64,000 nt of DNA, taken from positions 22,330,542 through 22,394,541 of the forward strand of contig NC_056543.1 in the NCBI RefSeq assembly GCF_910596095.1, given 5' to 3'. Within the stretch, counting starts at the first letter, position 1, and every line of letters starts with the position of its first letter. This document shows, piece after piece, positions 49,401 to 61,424 of this stretch. The stretch is from Thunnus maccoyii (lineage: Eukaryota; Chordata; Actinopteri; Scombriformes; Scombridae). The notes below the pieces were generated by a model. That model did no database searches, had not been told where the DNA came from, and saw only the letters and a list, made by a program, of their open reading frames with translations. The position numbers and the translations under genes were made by a program.

Positions 49401-52400
49401 TTACGGTATGATTGTGTGTATGTGAAGAAAACGAACAGTGTGTATGGTGTTTTCTTACCCATTGTGTGTGGTCACAGTCGAAAAGTTGTTCTCAGTTGCA
49501 TGAAATGAAGACTCTGTGTGGCCTGAGAGGTCATTTGTACAAGGAATACTCCTCTTGCTTTCTCTGTGTGACACACCATTCTCCGGCTGCTTATACATAC
49601 ACACACAAACACACACACACAAACACACATAAATGCATGGTTTGTACAAACCACACATCACATTTAAAAGAGAAGAAAAGTAAATATTCATTTTGTCTAC
49701 CTTGCGTTTCCTTTTGCCATCCTTCGTCACAGTGTCCGGCGTGAACAGGTGTTTCATAGCCTCTCTTTGCTTGTCCTTGCTGGACGAAGAAGAGGGTTTT
49801 TTAACAGGGGAATTGGTAGTGCTGTCTGGGACCCTTTTAAGGAGACAGAGGTCTATCTGCACCACCAGATTTCTCAGCCCACGCTGGGAGGACGCTGTGG
49901 ACTTTTCACCTCGCCCAAATGGGACCAGGGTGTAAAGTTTCGGCCTCCCCTCACTTTGCTGTCCCTCACTTGGATTTCCTGAAGTGGGTCCCTTAGGGTG
50001 CACTGCCTTCGGTTTGTTGGCGTCAGGTCTGCCTGGGCCTCGTTGGCCTCTCTTGGTGAGTCTCTTGTGGGAGGTAGAGTCTGCAGGAACTTTGGTGATT
50101 TGGGCTGGATATTCAGATTCTGAATCTGAAGAGGAAGAGGCAGAGGATGAGGAGGATGGTGTATGAGGAGTAGAGGTACGTGAAGGTGGAGGTGAAGGGT
50201 CTGGGTGTGACTCTTTCTCTTCACTTCTCCCTCCCTTTTTTGTCCTGCCTGGGTGTTGTGAGTTGTCTTGAAGGCGGTGTCGCTCGACGCTGGTAGGCAG
50301 TCTCTGTTTGGCCTGGACTGTTTGCCATTCGCGTCTATGTTGCTGGTCCCTACTCCTCCTGTTTTCCCCTCTTTCTGTCTCCTCTCTCCTCCTCTGCCTC
50401 TCTTTTGCTCCCTCCTCCTCCTCCTCTTCCTCGTCCTCTTCTGTTGAACTCTGGATCCAGGGACGTCTCAGTAGCTGCTCCTCCGCCAGCCTCCTGTCTT
50501 CCTTTCTCTCCTGTTTCCCTTGTTGGGTTTCCCTATGTCTGTCCTCTTTTCTCTCGTGTTTTCTCCCCTCTGCTTGGGTGAGATGAGCTTCTCTATGGTC
50601 TGCCTCCCGTTCCTTGGACTGAGGTTTCTTCTGTGATGTTTTGCTATGATTAACATGCACAGGAGTTGGGGCTATAGCCCTAGGTTTTAGGCTAGGACTG
50701 GCTCTAGAGTTCGACCCAGTAATAGAATTACTGGCAGCTTTAGAGGTAGATTGGGGATTAGAACTGTGACCAGCGTTGGTTTCACGACTAGTGGGAGTTA
50801 AATGCTTTGCTCTTGTGGGGCTATGTTGTGACCTAGGTTGAACTAAAGGCCGGGACTTTTGTTTGGAGTTGCTCGAATTGAAATTTTGTTCAAAATGTGA
50901 TGTGTGTTTGGCTTTGGGAGCCTCAGCAAGTTGTTTAGAGCTTGGATGAATATTAGGCTTGGGTCTAGATTTGTGGCTGTGATTATCATTAGAGTTCAAA
51001 ACTGCAGAGGCCTTGGATTTGTTTTGGCTTTTGTCTTGTTCTTGTGTGGGTCTAGACTTGGGCCTGTGAGGATGAGGTGGCTGAGGATGAGTACTATTCG
51101 TGGGCTTGCTCTTGGCGTCGGTGTTAGGCAACTGGGCAAACCATGACCTAATTTTCTTCCTGTGGGGAGTACTTGTTAGACTAGGTTGTGTTTGGCTCAG
51201 CTGATGATGACGTTGAACCTCGGAGTAGTGATGAACCCTGGAGGGAGGTAAGATGGGACTTGGGCTTCTTGGAGGGTCTCTGGCCACAGGTATGGGGCTA
51301 GGGCTACGGCTAGCTCTCGGGCTCCCACACGGACTGGGGCAAACACTTGGAATTGGACTGAGGATCAGACTGGGCCTTGGGCTAGGGCTGGGACTTGGAC
51401 AGGTGCTGGGGAATGGGCTGGGGCTGGGGCAAAAGCTGTACCCTGGGCTCGGTAAGGGGCTGTTGTTGTGGCTGTAATTAAACTGTGGGCTGGGAATGGG
51501 GCTTTGGCTAGGGCTGTATTCTTGATTGCTGTCCCAGCACCTAGCTGGAGACGGGGCTCGCTGGGTTTGTGGAGAGGGCAGGCGTCCTGGAATGCTCTGG
51601 GTGGGATAACACTCACTGATGGCAGATTTTTTCCGGGACTTCTGCAGCCACTTATCCAACTGCCACTGGGCAGCAGAGGGGTGATTGGTCTGAGGGAAGC
51701 ACAGAGACACATGACAGGTATTAATCTATTACACTGGATTAATTTAAAATGAATATCAGAAAATTGTGAGAGCTTTACACTTACACATTCATTCATAAAC
51801 AGTACTAGCTGAGAAATAGAGCTAAGCACATAGTACAGTGTTATATTTAACTATGTGAGGAATGACACATATCTCAAACAATTGTGCACATACCACAACA
51901 TTTGCACATTCCAATACAACCACTTTAAATGCACTACATTCACTGCACATTACGGACACCTCACTGACTTAGCTGCTCTAAAAACTATTCAAACTCCAAA
52001 TGGCAAACCTGGATTATGACTCATGTCTAAAAAATGTTAGTTCTATAAAATTCCAACATTCCAACAGCCTACTTACTATATGGTCTGACTCCTGTTGCTA
52101 TAGTCCACATCTGTGCTTACAGTAGCTCAACCCCCATCCAATTACGCCAAATGACTCACTTAATGTTTGCTTAACAACTGGCCCTGTAACCATAAGAATC
52201 AGGAGAACACGAGAGAGAGAGAGAAGGAGGTTTTACTCAGATTGAAACAACGAAGAGGATACTCACGGCTGGAGAGCGAACTTCCTTCCTACTCCCTCTT
52301 TCTCTGTCTCACCTTCTAGTTTTCGCTCTTAGCTGACCAGAGCTAAATTAAACCTCCACTCCTCAAGTCAAACAGTGAACCCCCCGCCCCACATCCCTCG

Positions 52401-53846
52401 CCCTCTTTCCAGAGAAGACACTGCATCTCTTGTACCGTCTCGGCTGCCCTCCCTCCTTCTTTTCTGTCCCTCCCTCTCTCTCTCCCTCCTTCTTCCTACC
52501 TGGAACTCTGGATTTGCTGCTTCCACAAATCCAACCCCCGTCTCTTTCTTGGGAGACACTCAAACACTCCATGTAAATGAAAAACACATGGTGTACACCA
52601 ACTACCACCCCCCACGCCCACCCCCACCCCCAAATACACACTCCACTCCCTCCTTCTCTATAGGGGCCCAATATAGTGCATGTTTAGTAATACAGTCTAC
52701 AGGCCCTTCCATTCATAAAAGAGGAGCAGGTTTCCCCTTCATTCCCCACATAGCACAAGTCTCAAACCAACCCCCACAATGCCCCACTCCTCCAAGTGCC
52801 CATCATACCTACCATGCTCTACACCTCAGTGCTAAGTCACACATTCAATATTTATCTGAGATAATGAAATATAAGTAGTCCATATTCTCATCTGCACTCT
52901 TGTAATTAAAGAGAAGGTAAGTCTAATTGTAGATGTCAACATGGACTCTAGTCTTGATGACTTCCACCTCCTGAGGGCTTTCCTCTTTAAGACTCGGCCG
53001 GTTGACATGACACCCAGGCACTAATTCCCAAAGCTACCTCTTGCCCTCATCCCCCCACCCATCCTCCTCTCCAACTCACATGCATTCCTTATTCTTCTGT
53101 CCCTCCCCACACCTGCCGTCAACTGCCTCGAGGCCACCACTCCCTGTGGAGGATTCGCCCGGCAGGCATACAACCAGAGGGAGAGACAGACAAGCCAGAC
53201 ATGGACAGGGCAGACAGAAAGCAGAAGAAGAGGCTGTGGCTCAGCATTGGTACCTCCTTGTTGTCACACGGGGGCTGCGTGTTGGCAGGCGACGTAGGAT
53301 CTGGTTGAGCTTCTGGGCTGGAGCTCCGGGAATGAAGGCTACTGCTGACCGACCCAGCAGTGGAGTCTGAGCCTGAAGAGTCCGAGCTGGAATGTCTCAC
53401 CCGCCTGCCATGTGTGTGCGCTCGCTGCGCTGACAGGCTGTCAGTCAGCATACACACAAACACCAAAGAGGGGTCAGCATATGTACACAGCCAAGTGGAA
53501 CACACACACACATACACACATAGTCAGACAAACTGTAGTTATTCACAGCACACACAGATAAACATTAGTGTACAGACAAACTAACACATGCAAAAACATT
53601 CCAAGCTCATATCCACAATATGCACACAAGATATATGTATTTAATTACCTGTGTCCATCCCAGGTTGCTGACTCATCAGTTGCCTTCGGGGGCACAAAAC
53701 AAAAAATACAGAAACTTATCATCCACAGCAGCAGCTCAGTGAACAACTTCTTATAGTGGATGTGTTACCTCTGCTGCTTGACATCTTATTATAATTAGTA
53801 GCAAAAAAGGAAACAATTCTTAACTGATTGCCAATTGTGCCAACCT

Positions 53847-53884
<38 letters not shown>

Positions 53885-56800
53885 ACTTCACTTAACACTA
53901 CCAGAAAAACAGGCATTTATCAGCATGAGTTGCCAAACACTACAGTCATAGTCTCTGTTTTGATTTCCCTTACACTTTCTCTTTCTCTCATGCTCTCTCC
54001 CACTGTCTGTCACTAAGATGTATTCAGCTGAGGCCAGAACTACTAATAAAGCGATGAAAGATGCGTAGAGGTCACCTACCCTTTGGGTGTCATCCTCATC
54101 ACTGCTCAGCTGCAGGTCATCAGCAAGCATGCTGGGAACAAACAAATAGCCAGAAAATGACATCCTGTTGTACATTTAATCAATAGGACTTAGTTTGTCT
54201 TGACAGTGTCCTTTTTATCATTATCAACCACCACACTAAAATAACAAATAATGTATGATGATAGTGTAATTAGGCTTTTCATTTCACAAAACGTTGCCAG
54301 TCTCTTCTACAGTATGATTATTTTTATATAATCTTCTACACATTATACCAAAAGTTATATTTACACACCTAATCCACAAATATATTATTTATTGTATCGT
54401 ATTATATTGTAGGACACGGTTCATCTGGACCTCCGATAAAACTCGCTAACCAGTTATATTTTAAAAACAAAGATGACTGAATTCTCAAAGCCGTAACTAA
54501 TTTTGCATCTAAGCTATTAAAATGACCCACAAGGTAATAATAACCCAAAATCAACAATTCTGAAATAAACAGTGACATTTTAATCAAACTCTCATGTCTT
54601 GTTTGGAATAAGATTCTCAATGGACTGTACTGCATTGATTGCTCTATTGTTTTTACTTTTAAATAGGTTGCAAAAAGTACTCAATATTTGTGGAAAAATA
54701 AACTTCATCCAAATATTTTGCACAAACTGCTGTGTTACATAACAGAAGCTGTGTGATAATGTGAGACACACATTTGGGCTTACGCCACTTACCATATGTT
54801 TCACATTAAAAAGAGGATGTAAACAGTTAACAAACAGGAGCTCATCGGTCTCCACTGACAGCTTTCAAGAATGTCAACTGACCTTTGACCTCTCCTATGT
54901 TATGTAGCCTGAAACACTCAAACTGTTAGCTCTGCTGACTGACCGTATATTCCTGCCTCCTTTAACTCGTCATTAAAGCCTTTCCTTGTGGTTGCACAGA
55001 AGAGGATGTTCATGATTTGTCAATATTACAGAAGTTGCTTAGAAGTTTTGTGTTTGATTTTATTGTCTGTGTGCGTGCCACAGCCATAGCTCAGGTTTAA
55101 TGATCTTCGGTGGATCATGTTTCCTCATGTCCACTTACGATTTGTGAGGCGCCACGTGAGGGTGACGGGTCATTCGTAGTGGAACATCCCCCCGACCTAA
55201 TGGAGAGAGAAAGAAAGGAAACATATTAAAAAACAAACAAAAATAACATATTAATAGAGAACCACTTATAAATGATTGCACATATCACATGTAAACATAT
55301 TAGTCAGTGAACACGTACTTTGCCTTTGTTGTGTAGTCAGCTGTTTTCCATCCTTGGGAAAGAGGGAGACCAAAAAATATGGATTAAAAATCTACATAAT
55401 GAATAATCATCAAAGATAAAGAGCAAATACACACACACACACATACCTTAAGGTTGTAGAGGATTCGTTGGGTCTGGTCACCCCCTAAGGCTTGCTGGGA
55501 CGGCCAGGACTGAGTCATGTCCTGTATAACAGAAGGCGGGGTCAGAGGTGAATCGTGAGAGGTCACTGTGATTGATGGTCTTCACATACAGACACCACAG
55601 GTATCCTAAATCTGTCATTAGAACATATTTCACTCTTTCATTTAGAAGTAACGTATCTCTCCCGTTTCCACACATACAGCGGAGCGCAGAGAGCCTCACA
55701 TGACAGCTGAGTCTTGTTATCAGCACTGTTCCTGCCCACCAAGGAGAGTGTATTTGCTTGGTGTGAATATGGATTAGTCTAGTATGTTACATGCTTGGTG
55801 TGTGAGTGTGTACTTTGCAGTGATGTCAAGATTTCTGTGATACCATTTTGTGTAGATCCTTTCCAGATATTTCAAGTATATGCTAAATCTAATTTTTCAA
55901 TGTATCAAAACTCTTTTTTTGTGTATTTGTATGTGGTTATGGTTACTCGGTGAGTAATAATTTAAAGACTCTAGCCCTGCAGAGCAGCTACTGTATTGCT
56001 ATATAAACAGGTGAATGCAACAAATTACACTGAATGAGTTGGCATGATTTTGCATTCCAGGAGGTTAAATCTGAGTATCACTATACTGTAGAGCTGCTGA
56101 GCTTTTCAAAGGTGGCAATCTCAAAGGTGTGCAGTCAGTGAACCAGAACACAAGACACCTCATCAAAACATTTGTTGCTTGTAAGGCAGCCCTGGGGAGA
56201 TGAACATGGAAGACGGCAAGTAGCTCAGAACACAACAAGTAATCATCAGTCCCCAGTGGAACGGTTAAAATCATAGTACCGTTGTTGGGTACAAAAGCCA
56301 ATCATGCAGCACATAATAGGGGTGGAAATTACAAATCACATTGCAGATTTGAATAGTTTGAACAATTAAACGCTTAAAGGAGCATACACCACAGTCAATG
56401 GTGTGACCATTGCTCAGACAAAATAAGCAATTTTAGGACATCACTTCATGCTTGTGTAATTTGTGATGTACATTGTGATTATTTTTGACATTGTACAGTC
56501 TAAAAGATTTGTGGATTGACAATAAAATAATCAATACATTACATTATGATAATTATTATTAGTTGTAACCACAATCACAATAAAAAAAAAAAGTTGTTCA
56601 AGTCTTGAACACACTGTGCAACTGCAGCACAATTTAGTTGACATGCACATAAACCAACACTTAAAGATCCCCTCCAGACATGTTTTACAAAGTATAGAAA
56701 TACTCTGCTTTGAAAAATAATATGTGTCTGATATGGTCCCCCCCCCAAAAAAAAATGTTACCTTGTTGAAATCTTTAAAATGACATCTTCTCCTTCTCCC

Positions 56801-59800
56801 CCATTAAAAAAAATCCAAAATCTATGAATATGCAAATATGTTTAATTTCAAAAGTTTAACTGCTGCACACAAGATTCTCAGTGTTTGTGAACTGGAGGCT
56901 CCAAGTTTCCACATCACACTTGTGTAGGTTGCATACTGGACTACAATTGGCTTCCAGGCTAGTTGTGATGTCACAAATCATGTTTGCAGGTACTTGTCTT
57001 AAAGGTGAGCACAGAGAAACTTCCCACTTTCTGCAGATTAATGTGAGAACAGCCTTCTCATGTCAAACTCTGCACAGTGAAGTTCAAACATCCAAGTGAA
57101 GTAACAATAAAACAAAACACATTTTTGAGTGGAGGGGCAGTTTAACAATCCTGTAAAGTTGATACCATTTCACCTATAGGTCGTGCCACAGCAACATGAT
57201 CATTTTTTATGGCCATAACTCTCTACTCATGAGTCTAACTCTCTTTTTTAGGGTTAGGGATAGGAGAGGATTTAGGTATTGTTCAAAAATCACGTCTGTC
57301 ATCTTCCAATGAGCATGACTTTCTATTAAAATAACAAATTTAGCGGATTCGGCAGGCTTGGCAGAGGTATTCATGCTCTTAGTGCAGTATTTATCTAAAA
57401 CATGATAAATGACTTCATATACTAATTACCAACAGGTAATTATTCCATATTTCAAATACATGCAGTTGATTACTGCTCACAGCTGAGTGACAGTGACTGC
57501 GTCTTTCTGTGCTTATGTGCACTTGTCACTGCTCGCTCTGAGCGAAGAGATGGAAGAGTCTGTGATGATTACAGATGATTATACACCTGGACTATTATGA
57601 AAATATGCCTCATTTCTTATTTGTTTTCTCTGCACGGCACTCAAGAGGAAACCTGCCACATGGAGAGAGCCCTGTATCCACAGTACACTGTCTTTGCTCC
57701 TGCTCTGATTATAATCTCTGCTGATTAGATTGCCTGCAGTCACACAGACAAACCAGGCCCTGTGGATGCTGACAAAATGACCTGATATTGTACCGTTCAT
57801 ATACTAGTTCAGTGTGATCTCAGCTGTGTCATAATGTAGAAGCACAGGGGGCTGCTGTGTGTGTGTGTGTCTAAGCGTATGTATGTGTGTAACAATCACT
57901 GGGCGAGGGAGGGAATGAGGTTGCTTGACTGCTGAAACAGTGAGCAAGCTCTGGAAAAGGTCATGTTTTATCAGTGCTGATGTCTGAGGATGAGTGGTGG
58001 ACTGAGTACAGGTCAAGATGTGTAGTAACAGAGAGGGAACTGTTGAGGTCTAACAGGAATGGAATAGTTCAACATTTTGGGATAAATGCTTTTTCAAATT
58101 AATTGAGCAGATTGATACTAGTCCTAAAAGGGAGAGTGGTGTCAATCTTCTCATCTAACTGTTGGCAAAAGAACAAATAAGCATATGTCCCAAAATGCCA
58201 CACTATTTTTTTTTAACTCTTATGGGAGAAGGTTCATTCCCAGTTTCATTCATTGCTTTCATAACATTTTTATGAACACTGACAGCTGACTCTAAAGGTT
58301 TTCTCTTCCTCTTCTCCTCCTCTCTTCCCATCCTCTACAGTAAGCCCTGGAGGGCATGTATTTCCTCTCTCTGCTCATCCTTTCACTTCATTATCTTTCC
58401 TCCCCAGTCACCAAGGACACAGCGCAAGCCCCCACTCTTTTCCTCCTCCAACAACAACAAGGCCTCCCAGGTGGAGCATTATGTGTTGCTATCTTCCTCC
58501 CATCCCACTCCATGTTCTGTATCTTTTTTCTTCTCTTTCGCTCCCTCTCTGTCCCACACAAGTGACAGGACGATGTTTAAAGATGATGTGTAGAAACCAC
58601 AGGGCCACTGAGGATAGACTAAAATATCTGTGAGATGAGAGCTGAAAGGATTAGTCAATAAAATGATTATTGATATACCTGATTAATCGTTTATGACGTT
58701 TGTCAAGCAAAAACTCCAGACGGATCTGGTTCCACCTGTTCCAGTAGAAGGATTTGCTACTTTTCTCTGTTTTATATCATAAACTTGAACATCTTTGGGT
58801 TTTGGACTATTGGTCGGACAAAACAAGACATTTGAAGACAGAAAAAATAATCAACAGATTAATTGACAACGAAAATAACCGTTATTTACAGCCTTATGTG
58901 AAAAAGATGTAATCAAATGCGAATGCTTTAAAACATAGAAAACACCTACAGGAATAATGGATAATGGAGTAATTTACTTTGACTATTAATAATGATGAAA
59001 GAAAAAAACACCATAAACACCATAAAAGTCAAAGTAATACAAAAATCAAAAGTAAGTCCTCACCTCCAGAATATCTTTGGCACAGCTGTTGTGTTGGCTT
59101 CTTGTTACCTGTGTGAACAGAAGGATAAAGGTAATGATGAATGAGGAGAGAGTCAAAAGGAAGTTGAGACTTTCAGGTAATAAAAGTGAGTTTTGTGACA
59201 CCCCACGAGTCCGTTTGAGTTTGAGCATCAAAATTACGGCAAAATTCAGATTCAGTGTACACTTTATGCAAACTAAAAAGCAAATGTGCCTGTAGATGCG
59301 CATTCATACATAGAGTAGCTACATACACTCATTCATTTTTGCGCCACTGCTTGCTCAGTCACCATCACAAAGACACGTACACACACGTATACGCACACAC
59401 TACAAAAAAACACCTACTGCTCTCACGCTTCCCGCCTTTTTTGCAGTAATATACACAGCTCCATGCAGTATTTTCCTGAGACACTCACATGCACACCCGA
59501 ATAGTAATGGTTTGAGTTGAGAGGAGCTTGATGCCCGTTAGTGACTCATATCTTAGAAATTACAGCTGCAGATGATCAGATGGATGCTAATTCTGTTGCA
59601 AGCAACTTTCTGTTTCCATTCATGTCAGGCAACCCCGTTCTCCCCCTACCGCATCTTTCTCTCCTTTTCACAATTCAAATTCATGGTATGTAAACTGACT
59701 ACCGTGTTGCTCAAGCATTAAAGTAACGGACCAGTACTTTGCATTTCTCGCACTTCCCCAGCTGCGTGTAGGTGCTTCATTCGTGCACCAAGTGTTTCAT

Positions 59801-61065
59801 TTTGAGTGTGAGTGAAATCAAACAATCTGCTAGTTGTAGATTGTAGCAAAAGATGTTTCACTCGGTTTCCTGTTTATAATTAGGCACAATAGTGTCATTA
59901 TAGTTGTCTCCATTACTTTAAACTTTTCATCATTGTGAATTTCTGTATTTCTATGTGAACCTTATTTGCTGAACAAATACCATTAATACTGTCTTCCTAC
60001 TTGGTTTTAGACATTTACTCTCCTTTATCTATTATATTCTATTTTCATTTCAGTGATTTGCTTCTTACTTCTACGTCCCACTTTGTCTTCTGTGCCATCT
60101 GTGCAGCATAAGTATGCACAGCAGAAAATGTGTGTGTAGTGCAGTGCGTGTGTGTGTGTATATGTGTGTGTGTGTGAGTGTGTGATACTGTCTCTTCTTG
60201 CATGCGTGACTCACTAAGGTCAGTGTCTGAGTGGCTGGAGTCTCTGCCTGCGGAGGGAAAACAGTGTGTGTGTGAAAACTGTCTGATTATTACAGCCAAA
60301 AGGCAGTTATGAGGCTGTAGGCACCCGATGAAAAACATAAACACGGACAGCCAGTATTTTACTCTCCCTGTGGTGGTGCACAGGCAAAAAAGGCCGGCTT
60401 CCTCAGTTTACACTAACAGGCCCATTAGTATGAATATTATCATGTGCAATGTGTTTCACACTTTCATACCCACAACGATCACAGGCTACAGCTCTGGTGC
60501 AATACCCCGATGAATGAAACCCCATGGGGCTAAACAAACCACAACCCAACATAACACCTGCAACAAGCAGCATGCAAGCCAACTAGACTATTCACCACCT
60601 GTTACATTCTTAAAGTATCTGTTATTTACTGAAGTTTTAGGCTCCACTTATACTATATATACTTTCTACTGTACTTCCATTTATCCAAATGAGAATGCAT
60701 TTAAAGCAATTTGATTAAACCTGCAAACTAAATAATTATGAGGAACAATGCCTCTGCAGGAATTATCCCCTTATTTTATTTAGGTATTTAGTTGAATAAT
60801 GGGTAATTCTTCATACAGATTACCTACAGCTTCTCTATGTACATATTTGTAATTTAAAATATTCCCTATTCTGTTGCAACAACATTTAAAGACTTACTCA
60901 AAAAACTACTGCCTCTGACCAATCCAGGCTTCATTTGAAATGATCACATAACTCATCATTCATTTTATAAGTATACTCTATACAACCTCTCACCTGAGAA
61001 TATGCGCATCGGAGCAAAAAAGAGATAATGGAAAGTTTCCCTTTGCCACCGAGAACAGTAGGCAT
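46409..61065 (-). CDS. aff3: AFF3 (AF4/FMR2 family), 19 well-supported or likely exons plus a candidate alternative first exon; 5' end probably beyond window
   Basis: Exons: (61065-60994, 60247-60215 tentative), 59108-59064, 55521-55447, 55352-55319, 55196-55139, 54131-54080, 53683-53649, 53437-53254, 51689-49701, 49586-49459, 49348-49186, 49094-48991, 48828-48765, 47694-47558, 47456-47385, 47265-47172, 47015-46966, 46851-46646, 46530-46409. All phases close. Family motifs: [30 protein letters not shown], a Ser/Asp-rich patch, [25 protein letters not shown], a KRKRK nuclear signal, and the C-terminal homology domain ([88 protein letters not shown]). AFF proteins scaffold super elongation complexes that bring P-TEFb to RNA polymerase II. 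The family N-terminus (MDSFDLALL-type) is absent from the window. AFF3 rather than AFF1/2/4 is chosen on sequence and the REV1 neighbour. Confidence 0.93.
48060..48240 (+). repeat. Interspersed repeat family C, copy 2
   Basis: In an AFF3 intron, TTTTTAATAGTTTTTGGACA, GGCCTATGACACAGAGGAAT, AATCAGGCTTTGG and GATCAATTCATTGTTGGTTT match the reverse complement of the 6571-6900 repeat in order. Confidence 0.65.
53848..53882 (+). repeat. (GT)n microsatellite
   Basis: This is a GT tract of about 34 bp in an AFF3 intron. Confidence 0.95.
56662..57146 (-). repeat. Interspersed repeat family B, copy 2
   Basis: Reading the minus strand gives CTGCCCCTCCACTCAAAAAT, CTTCACTGTGCAGAGTTTGA, GAAGCCAATTG and ACACAAGTGTGATGTGGAAA, the same order as in the 2130-2365 copy. 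The other end (AAAGATCCCCTCCAG) looks like the inverse of the first, suggesting terminal inverted repeats. It lies in an AFF3 intron. Confidence 0.7.
58645..58897 (-). repeat. Family A palindromic element, copy
   Basis: Blocks TTGGGTTTTGGACTATTGGT, CGGACAAAACAAGACATTTG, CAGATTAATTGACAACGAAA and TTATTTACAGCC mark a reversed family A copy in an AFF3 intron. Confidence 0.75.
60140..60182 (+). repeat. (TG)n microsatellite
   Basis: This is an interrupted TG tract in AFF3, close to the tentative 33-bp exon at 60215-60247. Confidence 0.9.
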
Positions 61066-61345
61066 GGTTCCGGGATGGTCAGTGCTCTCCTCCGGTGTCC
61101 ATACCAGTGAGTACTCGCGTTACGAGCAGCGGATGTGGTGCTCCTCCGCTCCGTAAGCGCTGACAGACCGGCTTCTCCGCTGTGGGGCTGCTGCTGGAGA
61201 GTCTGTCTGTCACTGAGGGAGACAGTGGGCGATGTAGGCGGGCCGGGAACGTCAGAGATGACACACACGCAGCTCACGCACCGACTGAGATCACGACTCA
61301 GAGTGGCCCTGTGGATGCTCGACACCGCCGCTGTGTTTATACTCT
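61066..61345 (-). promoter_or_regulatory. Candidate internal AFF3 promoter and 5' UTR
   Basis: This segment is clearly richer in CpG than the surrounding AT-rich intron. On the minus strand a TATAAA lies at 61339-61334, followed by a CpG-rich leader, an ATG at 61065 and a GTGAGA donor at 60993. The arrangement resembles a complete first exon. Promoter activity is inferred. Confidence 0.45.
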
Positions 61346-61424
61346 AAAATGCGTGTTTAGGATGTCATCCGGAGCTGCTAAACATACTGGCTGTAGTAAA
61401 GCTTTAAGACCTTACAGGGGCGAA

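Noticed and set aside
49984-51477. Several plus-strand open frames opposite the large AFF3 exon
   Set aside because: They mirror the low-complexity Ser/Pro/Arg coding of AFF3 on the minus strand and have no family similarity or splice signals of their own.
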